DNA of 64,000 bases from Tetmemena sp. SeJ-2015 (taxonomy: Eukaryota > Ciliophora > Spirotrichea > Sporadotrichida > Oxytrichidae): NCBI GenBank assembly GCA_027382625.1, contig JAJKFJ010020934.1:42837-106836 (forward strand). The letters run 5' to 3'. This document shows, in pieces, positions 48,523 through 59,351 of the stretch; the first letter of the stretch is position 1, and each line of letters begins with the position of its first letter. The position numbers were made by a program, and so were the translations under genes. Below the pieces are notes generated by a model. That model was not told where the DNA came from, did no database searches, and was given only the letters and a program-made list of their open reading frames with translations.

Positions 48523-51500
48523 ATGTCAATCCCAGTACCAAAGAAAGGAGGAAAGTTTAACAAGGTCACTGCCAATTTTGAAAGTGCTCTTGACAATTTT
48601 AACATCAACTCAAAGCATACTATCTTTATTTATACTAAATAAATATAGATACATGGCTTAGTTCAGATAACCTGAACACATATAGATCAGACGATTACTT
48701 TAAGGATATTAAATATTTATATAAAATTGAAGATATCTCCTACATTATAGACTTGCAGCGTAAGTTTAAAGATGCCTGAAGGAAGTTAGTTTTTTATTAT
48801 TATTATTTTTAAAAGTTACATGTTTAAAGGTTCATATCAATTAACAGCTACCATTGCCGAATTTCCAACACAGAAATCCTAACTTGATGTTATAGATTTG
48901 TATAAGCTTGTTGACACATGCACATACCACTGTGATATGCCTCTTATTCCTGTCCTCTTACAGATTCAGCCTCAGAAAGTTAAGCAGGCCTTCAATGGTG
49001 CAAGTTATCTTATGCAGATTTGGCGCAGAGATATCAAAGAGAGAGTTTTCCAGATCCCTCTCAACAGTAAGTTGCCTCTATATTGATACCTCCTCATGAA
49101 ACTGTCCAAGAAATCAAGTTCTCAGGATAAAACGTTAAACTTGAATTTAGGTACCATAAAGTATTGGAACGTAACGTTCAATGAACTTGTCTACATCTTA
49201 GAGGTTGACTCAGTGAATTAAATTCACCTAATCAGATTCTCTGCATAAGAAACTACCTTCAAACAGTCAGTGATCATCGGGATACCTAGCCCTAGTCATA
49301 GTAAGTACCTTCAATTAATGGTCTTATGAATTTTATTAAGAGCAGTTATAAAATACTTAATCAGAATTAGTAGTGGCTGTGTGTAATTAAGCTTATTTTA
49401 TGGGTCGTCTAATCTCTATTTAATAGTCAAGCATCTTTCAATAAACAACCAATTCCTTGTCCTTGCAACTAACTCAAATTCTATTATCTTTAAATTTTTT
49501 ATTACAAATGAGCTGAAGATATATGACATTGGAGATATGATTGATTCAGATTCTATTGATTTGACTGAAGTAAAGTAAACCCTTTAATGGTTTAAAATTA
49601 AAAGAAGAAAAATTTTCTCTCCAAGACCATTTAAAATAAGTTGGAATTCAATCTACTTAAAATCATTAACCTTCAAAAGTATTTTTACTAGATCTTGAAG
49701 AGAATAGAGAGAACTATTAGAAAGGAGAATATTTAGAGCATTTAAGCAGCTAGAGATATTTACCCCAAGGGGCCTGGGTACTTCCAACCCCATTTAAAAG
49801 AGTATTCAGGTATCATACAAAATTTATTAAAAAAAAGAACCCTTTTTATGCAGTTCTTTTAAAAAACAGGCGGATTGATCTTAAGCAACATGTTCACAAA
49901 CAGAGTTTCGATGTAAATAAAAGTGACCACTTTATCTTTTATATGTCTTGTTCAAGGATATCCAAATTAAATTTGAAACTTAAATTTTATAATTTTAAAT
50001 TTTTGAATGTCCTTCTCATTTTTACTTCAGGGCTATTATGCTAGTACTTCAATCAAAAGAAAAAATTTTTTGTATAATCTGAAGCCATAGAATCTAACTG
50101 TTCTTAGAGCAATCGACAAATCTTTGACTCTGATTTTAACATGCGGTCAGTTACGTTTAAGATCATAGAGAGATATGCTCGCTTCTACCAGCAATACCAG
50201 CTGCTGATGTTCTAAGACATCACTTACTGCCTTGTCGCTCATCAAAACTTTGTCTCAGTTTTCGATATCTTATGATGTATATATTAATCCTTTAATATCA
50301 TTAACTGGAAATGGATAAACCACATTCAATTTGAGGACCGAGTGAGTGCACTATTCTTCTAAAAGTCTGGTCTGATCTACAATATAGTACTTTTAGTTAT
50401 CATGTCATTAATAATAGAATCTACAATTCCTGTGTGATATTGTTTAATTAGGACATTTTCTATGATATCTCTCAGTTCTTTACGACCCAAGAGCAAGTAA
50501 CTTCTGATAAAAGAAGTGACTTCCTTCCAAAGCCTTGCACAAAATTTGTAGAAACAAATGACAATCACTTTAAATAAAAGAAGGAAGTTATAACAAATAT
50601 TTATTAATTAAATGCGACTACATAGGGAGAAGTTTATTTCCTTGCTTACAATGAGGGTACTTCCAATGTCTATGTCATTTCAGACAATTAGATATTTACG
50701 ATTCCTGGAGTCTTTGACGGAACTTACGAATTATAAAATTAACATGAAATTATAAATAAGAAATAAAGTATATATTGAGTAATAAATTAAGTAATAGTGG
50801 TCTCAAATATCCACACACTCCTTTTAGTTTTAAGCTTCACAATACTAAATGAAAATTTTTAGTAAGCAAAATAAAATATTGAAAGCTGTCTGGCCTAAAA
50901 TACAATCTCGCCAAGAGACTCTGATAGAGTACTCAGCAGTATCTCCTTCATTTGTCCTTAGTGATTATCTTTGAATTTTTATATAAGATCATCGCTCCTT
51001 GATAACACTGCTTTTCCTCTCTAAAAGGTAAGGTTGATTAATTTCAAGCCAGGTATTATCAGATACTCTTCATAATCTACGCACTTCTAAAAATATTTCC
51101 CTGATAATTTATTTATAAACCGTAAAATAGAATAGTAATTTCAAGACCATGAAATATATTTTTATAATTTTGCAAAAATTTCATCATAGAGATAAAAAAA
51201 TAGTTTTAGAGATAAAGATGAAGAGCTAAGATCGCGTCATTTTTTAAAGTGACAGGAGAGAAATATGACTACGATATGTTAAGAGCCTTAAGTTTTAATT
51301 GCTTAATTGATTAAGCGCAGATTTATGGCCTAAATATATATTTATTCTTTCTCTTTTTATCTGAGGCCGCATTTATTTGGTGCAATTAGGTATAATAATT
51401 AAAATTTAGCAATAATTAAGAATTTTTAATTTATTTACTCGTCATATTTTATACAAATAATAAAAATAACCAATAATTAAATTATTAAATTAAAATCTAG

Positions 51501-54500
51501 GGCTCTTCATTTTTACAACAAATGCAGGCTTGGAGTAGTATAGGTAGATCAGCCGGCTTTAATCAATTCCTTTACCATCGAGCAGCCCTCAATAAATCTG
51601 TTTGTTGAAGCCTAATAATAAATAATAGGCCGTAAATAAATTACATGAAGTTAGAAACTTTTACTTAGGCAAGAAGGTCCATAATAATTAACAACTTTAG
51701 TTAAATCGGTAAGAAGTGAGTGAGCTAGATGTAATATTTACCGAGATCGTGATTCTGTGATGAAATGATGAAGTAAGGTACTGTATATTATTCAGTTTTA
51801 GCTTCTTGAATGCAAAATTAAATGCTTTGTCCAGTAATAGATAAAATTTAAGTCTAATGGGAGAGTCTGAGTGTCAAGCTAACTTTTATAGCCTATTTAC
51901 CTCTAATAAAGGGTTAGGAAAGACTCGTTAGCCTGATCTTTCTATTTTTTACTAAGTATTTATTTTTCTGGTTACTTATATTATATTTATGCTATGAAGA
52001 GCTAAGATTTTCTTTTAAAAATTATTAAAATTTCAAATATTTTTTTACGAAGGGATGCTCCTCCTTTAGTTACATCAATTTTATTAATTTTAAAATTTCT
52101 ATTTTTCATAAAATTAATTAGAAAACATTATAATAAGTTTGAGTTCCTAAAAATAATTATATAACTCTGTTAATAAGAATTAAATAGTTGATAAAATTTA
52201 ATTGTAAAGTTACAGTATCATAGAGAAGAAGACGTGGAAAATAAGATCAAATTTGCTTATAATAATTATTTAATTCGTTGGACTAGATGGCTATAACTTA
52301 AACGTGTACTCCTTATTTAAGGAGTACAATGAATTCAAGATCACCAAAGATTCCTAGTATTTTACATTTATTTGTAAGTAGGAAATTTTTGAATGCTAGT
52401 GGTTGCCCACTGAGTTCTAAATATCCCTACAAAATATTAACTAACGCCATACTCTACATAGGATAATAAGATGTTTCTCAACTAGAACTGTAATAAGTGC
52501 TGGTTTTGAAATAGATTATTAATTATATTCCCTAAATTTTACTTTACTTTACTTTACATTAATTTGCATATAGTAATTACATACCTTCGACTATTATTAC
52601 GACGACGGTGATCGCTAAGCTCTAGCTAAACCTAAATACTTTAAATAGCAGCAAAATAATATTATTTCGCATACTATAAATTCTAAAATTAATGTCAGTG
52701 AGTTTAAGGGAGGCCATTCGGTCGTAAAAAGCGGTGATATTTTATAAGAAATTCAAATTCTAAAAAGAGTTGTATTTTTTAAGGTGACACATACCTACTT
52801 TTCGACAAGCACAACTGCCAGTTGATAAATCCTTCAAAGAGATCCAAAGTCACTATAAAAGATGTCGAGTGCTTAAATAATTTATTTTGCTAAGGGCTGC
52901 TCATTTTCAATAAGTATGTTAATTATGGAACTTTCTTTGAATCTACCTCCCAAAACATTTCAGGGCTCAAGATGATAGACATCAAAGAACTTATTCAGAC
53001 AAAAAATGTCATAATTTTTAAAAATATATAATTTCAATATCTTTAATAAGATATCAGAAATTATTTAATTGCGAAAACTATAAGTTTTTGAATGTAAAGC
53101 TGACTCTCTTGAAGTAAAATGACATCGGTGGCTCAGGACAAGTGTATTTTGACAACGATATTTCTAGAATATGTTTCTAAGAGTCACAAAGAAACATCAT
53201 AGTCCATCCTTACCTTCACTAGAACTTCAACAAGTTTATAAATATGGGCGACCCTAATGAGTACATTTAAATAATTCTATTTCTATAGTTAAATAGAATT
53301 TGCTATAGGAAAATGAACCACTAGTTGATCGCTTTTAAAATGAAGGGTGAGCTCAATACTTGGGACGTCCTCACTGGAAAATTCCTGAAGACAGTCAAAA
53401 TTCTCTAAAACAAGTTCACTGATTTCTAAGTTTTCGTAAACTATGAAGGTGAGTCCATCCCAAGGTTACCTAACCGTGTTCTTCTTATGTCAAATTTTGA
53501 AATATCGGACTGCAAAATGAAATTACGAAGTTTTATTTAAGAACCACATTAATTATTTTTTATTGCAAGGATCTGAATTATTTTACCGCCGATCAATTAG
53601 CCGTCACCCACAAAGATCAAATTCCTTTAATTGAGGTGACTCCACATTCTTACAGGCAGTTCTATCTACTTGAGATTTATAAATGATAATTTAAAATGAT
53701 TCTTAGTCCAGAGCACATTGAAATCAAGATGGACTTTATTTTCCCTAAATTTGATTTGCAGAAGATGTTCATTAACGATTCATGCGATAGAATTAATTTA
53801 AGTAAAATGAATGGTAGTGATGCTATAGTATCAAAGAGTATTCTTATACAGGGCAAGGGGCTTCAAGTCTAGCGGTTTTTAGAGTGATAAGAATTCTCCT
53901 TAATGGGAGTTAATGAGGCAAATCACTGATTTTCTACAATGATATATTTATTTTCCCTATTTCCTTGATAACAAGAAGACCGAGACCCTAGAGCCTTTCA
54001 CTAAGGATTTCTCACTTTACATTAGATACGGAAAGAAGGCCAAGGCTTTTCAAATCAAGCATACAGATACAGGAGAAATCTGGCAACAAGTCCCAAGTGA
54101 TATCATGAGTTACGGAGCTGAAGAAGATCCTATGACTATCATCAACAGATTCAAGTGGATTGACAACGAGCGATTCCTTATTACTAATATAGATGGAGTA
54201 GAAAAGATAGTAAATATTAGAAAAGGATTTGAAGAGGAATTCTTTAATTAGAGGCCTTTATTCAACGATTTACAAGGCAAAGAATGGCTTGAGTACCCTT
54301 ACTATTCATCAAATTCTTTAGGTTTATATCATTTATTTGCTCATGAAATGATTGCAAAAGGTCTGATTTGGGTAGCGATGTTTTGACTAGATTAAAGAGA
54401 ACATATCAAAACTACAAGTCGATGCTCCATCTTTACAGATTCACCGAATCATCGCAGTTCTACGAGTAACTACTCACTGTAGATCAAGCTAACATACAAT

Positions 54501-57228
54501 TCTTTGAGCACAGCTTTACATTCTTGCATTGGAGTATTATGGACTAACTCAATAGGAAGCTAATGAAGGTCAAAGATCTAAGAAAGGGAACTTTAGAATA
54601 TATGGTCTACAACATCCTGCATATTTTTCCCTTCTTTAAATATTAACTTTTGCCTGGAGGAAACACATTCCTGCATAAGATCTATAACTCTTAGGAGAAA
54701 ATGGCTAAGGTATTTAAAATTTGCCACGAGAACGACACAATTGACATTCACATGCCAGTGCTACTAAACATGAGTGGTTTATCCTCTTTTGACTTGAGTT
54801 TGAGTCTAGGTTAAAAAGATTACAGAAGTATCTTCTCTGTGCTTAAGTATCTCTAGCTTTATCCAATAACTCATATTTTTGCTCTATATATATCCTGTCG
54901 ATCATCATTCGAGAACACTCAAGAGCTCTTACAGCATAATGATAGAATAAGAGCTACCTGAATTTTTGGACTACCTGGATACAAGATTTTATTTATTCTA
55001 GCAGACGGATCAAATGAAGGAGTTAGATGAGGGACAGATTGAGAATTCAACTACAACCACTAGTCTCTGGCTTGAAGAAAAAAAGGTAAAGACAGAAATC
55101 CTTAGCCCAAATAAGAGTGAAGCTAAGATTAAGATTGAATTACTTGACATGCCCGATGTCTACCACTTTTATTGTGATTCCATTTATCTTTCTTTAGAGA
55201 TGAGAAGTTTAACGACATATTCAAAGAACTGGCAGGCTTAGAGAACTACAATTTCTTTGAAAATAAAGCTATTAGAGTACTGATTGAGTTCAACTTCCCT
55301 ATTGTGAGAGGATTCTTGTTGGCCCTATTGATTATTCCTTTTGTCATATTCCATATCATCTATGTGGTGTATATGAACGTGATTTATGAACACAAAACTG
55401 AGGACGAGTACAAAAATGCTAATTACATTATCGCCATCATTATGCTTGTATTCTCAGCTTATTTCCTGTTCAATGAGGCTTGACAGATCATTAATCTCGG
55501 ACTCTATTAGATTTAATTAATTCTTTTTAAAATTACTTACTCTAATATCTGACTTCAGTATGGAATTATATAGATCTTCTAGCAAAAATAATTTATCTAT
55601 TTTTAGGCACCCTCTTTTGTAATTATCATCATGGGAATTCAGTTTGCAGAGTACTATGGTTAAGAATTCACTGTTGATACAGTCAGAACAATCCATTAAA
55701 GTTTATATAAAATGAATCCTTGCATTTTCAACTTTCTTAATGTGGATAAAGTTCTTATCAGTGTTTAGAATCTTCAAAAGCACTTCTTATCTAATCCGCA
55801 TGATCACAGAGGTTATAAGAGATATGGGAATTTTCTTGTTCATTCTTATAAATTATAAATATTCTACTCATAACAGTATGAATTTGAATATGCGGAGTTT
55901 TATAGTATCTCTTATTTTATTGAGTGGCAGCTTTCGGAGACACCTTTTTGCGCATTTCTTTGGGAAATGAAGAGGATGAAAGATTTATTGACACTTTCGT
56001 TCCAGCCATACTCTATGCTTACTCTATGATCTTGGGAGGGTACGACACAACCGCATTTGGATCAGTGGCTGAGTAACTTGTTTTCTTCTTCTGGGTGCTT
56101 TGCACACTACTTGACATGATTGTGATGCTAAACCTTCTTATTGCTATTATTTCAAGCACCTTCGATAAAGTTAACAGCAACGCAGACCAAGCCAGTTACT
56201 AAGAAATGGCTGCCCTCATCTCAGAAAACCACTACCTCCTTCCAAAACGTTTAGTAGAAAAATATGCAGAGAAGAACAAGTACATCATATTAGTTACTGA
56301 TTGATAAATTACTCTCCTATATTACATTTTGGTGGCTGAAGATATGGAAAAGCAAGGCAAGTTCAAAGATCCACTAGAAGAACAATTCAAGAGCTTACAA
56401 TCATAAATAAACCAGCTCAAGGAAATAGTGACTAATAATTTTGCCACTCAGCAAACAAACTACACTAGTACATTAGACATAGCTAAGGAGAACAGTACAA
56501 AGCTCAATGAAAAGATGGGAGAAGTTAAACTCATGATGGCAAGTCAGATGCCTAAAGAGCTCATAAAAACTTATGTGCATAAGAATCCCCTCCAAAAGTA
56601 TATGCTTTATCATCTACAAGAGATGAAGAATTTCTGGACTTACTCCTCCTGGTACTGTGATGCCAAAAATTTCAAAGGTTGTCTCTCAGGCTACACTTAC
56701 AGTACCCAGAGTGACTCTAATGAAGTGCTTTATCACTGCAAGACTTGTAACTTTGATTTAAATCACAAAAAATAAGAGAAAAGGGGAGTCCCTTCTTCTT
56801 AATATATTCTTAATAGGATTCTAATTGATTTTTTTGGGTCATAATTGCTGCCAAAATTTTTAAATCTCTTATAACGATAATATATTCATTTATAAAAATA
56901 ACTCAGATAATATTTTAAGATTTGTATAAAAAGAGGTGGTTTTCCTTCCACTCTAGATAATTTATTTCTGCGCTAAGTGCTATGACGGTTACTAAAATGT
57001 GCACGAGCACCCTCTCGATTAAATGACTCATGCCTAGCTTGCTTAAAAGCAGCCAGAATATATTTGAATATTGTTTAATACACTTCAGGATGGATGTGCG
57101 ATGGAAGAAATAGAGTAGCCTGTTCCACAGGAGATTCAAGCAGGTCAGACATTTATGAGTACATTTATCACGACGATGAGCTTGGATATGATCTTTGCCA
57201 AACATGTGTTAAGAAATTTAAGTCTTGA
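48523..57228 (+). CDS. TRP-like cation channel C (locally decayed near 49575-50110)
   Basis: Tandem paralogue of channel B with the same blocks: MSIPVPKKGG, LYKLVDTCTYHCDMPLIPV (48900), KLTLLKQNDIGGSGQVYFDN (53100), propeller-like RFLITNIDGVEKIVNIRKGF (54170), ankyrin-like LPGGNTFLHKIYNSQEKMAK (54655), helices FLLALLIIPFVIFHIIYVVY (55300), MGIFLFIL (55825). The pore block is VAAFGDTFLRISLGNEED with SMILGGYDTTAFGSVAE and S6 LDMIVMLNLLIAIISSTFD (55930-56170), then coiled coil and zinc-finger region to TGA 57226-57228. The pore is intact, unlike channel B. Between 49575 and 50110 many small deletions relative to channel B break the frame. Between 50760 and 52150 there is extra DNA with an opposite-strand ORF and an IES-type repeat. 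Confidence 0.75.
48632..48652. other. 17 bp pointer-flanked insert (ATAC) in channel C
   Basis: ATAC at 48632-48635 and 48649-48652; deletion yields IFIYTWLSSDNL. It corresponds to the GT..AG insert of channel B at 33471-33487. Confidence 0.6.
49067..49150 (+). other. Intron in channel C
   Basis: GTAAGT..TAG, 84 nt; joins FQIPLN to STIKYWNVTFNELVYILE. Conserved in position in channels B (33885-33971) and D. Confidence 0.8.
50780..51120 (-). CDS. Unrecognised opposite-strand coding fragment nested in channel C
   Basis: The minus strand reads FINKLSGKYFQKCVDYEEYL, then IIPGLKLINLTFQRGKAVLS, DDLIQKFKDNHQGQMKEILL and STLSESLGEIVFQARQLS without TGA. Composition is clearly more protein-like than the surrounding AT-rich DNA. 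No family recognised and neither end is resolved. It occupies DNA absent from the same place in channel B, so it may be an MDS of another gene or cargo of an inserted segment. Confidence 0.45.
51121..52150. other. Extra AT-rich DNA in channel C
   Basis: Absent from the matching interval of channel B. A minus-strand fragment near 51560-51600 (FIEGCSMVKELIKAG) hints at an ankyrin repeat but is too short to call. Nothing else recognised. Confidence 0.4.
52455..52563 (+). repeat. IES-body repeat, copy 2
   Basis: Matches 12332-12440, the body of the histidine-kinase IES, in the same orientation: same TACATAGGATAATA start and same TTACTTTACTTTAC run at the end, about 80 percent identical by eye. 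Here it lies between channel C blocks near 52370 and 52785. Confidence 0.8.
57060..57072. other. IES in channel C, 8 bp, pointer ATATT
   Basis: ATATT at 57060-57064 and 57068-57072. Deleting 8 bp gives KQPEYIVQYTSGWMCDGRNR, matching channel B (EYNIVQYASGWMCDGRNR). Without it a TGA follows at once. Confidence 0.7.
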
Positions 57229-58654
57229 ATTAAAAATTATACTTTCAAAATCTTATATCTAACTAATTTTAAATCAAGCAAATAAAGATTTTTAATTCAT
57301 GATTTCTGCCGGTCGTTAGTTTTCTACAGTAGGAGTATTTTAGTAGTCATTAAAATTATATAAATGAGAAAAATGTGCATTAGAGACGATCTAGAGCTTA
57401 TAATGAGCTACCTTCTTTCAGCTATCCTGGGAGGTAATAACTGGCCTAAAAAGTGGCAAATGTCAATTATTCGTGGTAAAAGCGCATAAATAAGTGAGGG
57501 CCAAAAATTGAGAACTCAAAAAATTCAGCAGGATCTGATTTAATGCTATAAAATGAATTTTTCAATCAAAACCTCAATATAAAAAATAACTTGTAAGCAA
57601 AAAGTTGTGTATAATTAATTTATTTATTAATACTTATAATCATGCTAAATTTTAACCTTAAACAGGTTTATTTTGCGTCTGTCTCATATTCTCTGAATTT
57701 TATACCTGCTTCCTCTATCTCAGATAACTGAGGTTGTCAACATAAAAACTAATAATTTTATAGAAACTTTTATAGTGATATAATTATTTGAAATTCGCAT
57801 CGATTTTTACTAATCAATTAAAAGAAAAATATAGAAGCCACAAACGAAAGCATTTTTAAATCCCTATATCTTTATTTTATTTATTGTATATTCTAGTAAG
57901 TTAGAATATATAATAAAAAAATGAAGTAAAATTTTTTAAATGAATTTATATCCTTTGTAAATATCATAAATGAATTGATTATAGACAAACCAAACATGGA
58001 TAGAATTATAAAGCTCAAAATAATGCCCCCAAAAAATTATAATTAATTGTATAAAATAATTATTTATCAGAGTATCACATTATGCGATTATTTTATAATG
58101 ATGATTTATTTTATAATCTATTAAATAAAACCTTTTTTCTTTTTTGATAAAATTTAATGCTAAATACTATAAAATATAACTAAATTTTAAAACTTACAAA
58201 AAATCTCTATCAATGACTCTTTTTTAATCATAAATTTGTAATAAATTGATAAATTATAAATTATGAAAATGAGGATGGTTGAATATTTTTGTAAATAAAA
58301 TAGACGTTATGAGAACTCTGAAATTAATTTACCAAAATTATATTTTTCGAATATTCTTATTCACTATTCAATTTATATTCATTTCATTAAATTCTCCAAC
58401 ATTCGAATTAAACTTTTGGTCGAAATTCGAAAATTAATATAATTATTTTAGAATTTAAGTGGGGAGTTATATCTTTTATCAGATTTAAACAGGCACCACA
58501 TACTATACTTCTATTATATTGAAAGATAGATGAATAAAAATAAAAGCAAGAAGAGATATATATATTACAACTTTTTAATTATTATTAAATTATTTTCACA
58601 CAACTTTCATTAAAAGTACTATTGTTGAAGTAGCGTTGAATTCACAACACTTTT
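57229..58654. promoter_or_regulatory. Intergenic region upstream of channel D, with conserved block
   Basis: 58262-58530 is the third, most diverged copy of the upstream block seen at 32130-32450 and 47585-47920. The rest is AT-rich; a short plus-strand ORF (57364-57696) is listed separately. Confidence 0.45.
57364..57696 (+). CDS. Hypothetical small protein, 110 aa
   Basis: ATG at 57364, TGA at 57694-57696. The first half is protein-like (MRKMCIRDDLELIMSYLLSA, ILGGNNWPKKWQMSIIRGKS); the second half is Gln/Lys/Ile-rich and may be chance read-through of AT-rich DNA. No family recognised. It may be an MDS rather than a complete gene. Confidence 0.3.
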
Positions 58655-59351
58655 AATAAAAAAATTGAGTTCTTACTGGAAGATGAAGAGAAGAGGCTGA
58701 TTTCCTAATGGAATAGCTCCTACTGCTTTGTATTTGCTGGGTTTATCTATTTTAACAGAAATTAAATAAAGCCATTTCGTTGCGCATTATTGAATCAATT
58801 GGTACATTGACTTATATACTAGAGAATTTAATGCGTGATCGAAGGTCACAGAAACTTTAATAAAGAGAGATCTGATGTTTAAAAAGAGATTAGTATATAT
58901 ATTTCGTTATAATTTAAAGACATTAAATTTTTAATGGAGGGGAAGTGCGGCAAGCGAACTAAGGCAAGCACACTAAGTTTCGAAAGTGGTTTGCATTTTA
59001 TTCTTCAGTATCTGTTTTTTATTTTCGTTGTTTGGAGTGTTGCTCTGGCTCCTTTTGAAGTATAGTCAGAAAGTGTTCTTCTTGTAGATTATCTTTTTCA
59101 ATTTTTGATTGTGTCAAAGTGTTCAGTAGTTTGATGATGTGAGTTTGAGTGAAATGCTTTCCAACTAAGTTGAATCTCTATTGGTGGAGTAGGTTTGGTT
59201 TCTTGTCCTAGATCATAGCTTTGACGTTCTCGATGATGTCGGAGGCTCCCTTGTTTTAAGAGTTTTTCTGGTTGTAATTGTTGATGATGTTATTCAGGCT
59301 GTTGGCTTCCACATTTAAATTAAGAGATTGATAATATTTAAATGCACGCAT
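58596..59351 (-). CDS. Unrecognised 251-codon ORF in the left arm of element 4
   Basis: Minus strand, ATG 59351 to TGA 58596-58598, no internal TGA. The first 130 codons are protein-like: NVEANSLNNIINNYNQKNSQ, SDIIENVKAMIQDKKPNLLH, KHFTQTHIIKLLNTLTQSKI, with a predicted helical, Gln-rich character. The last third runs through TIR sequence and may be chance. No family recognised. Confidence 0.4.

Noticed and set aside
51560..51600. Ankyrin-like minus-strand fragment (GCSMVKELIKAG)
   Set aside because: About 15 residues in AT-rich DNA followed by TGA; insufficient to call a domain.
57718..57740. About 18 bp shared with the histidine kinase at 13265-13282 (CAGATAACTGAGGT)
   Set aside because: Too short and flanking sequence does not align; likely chance.
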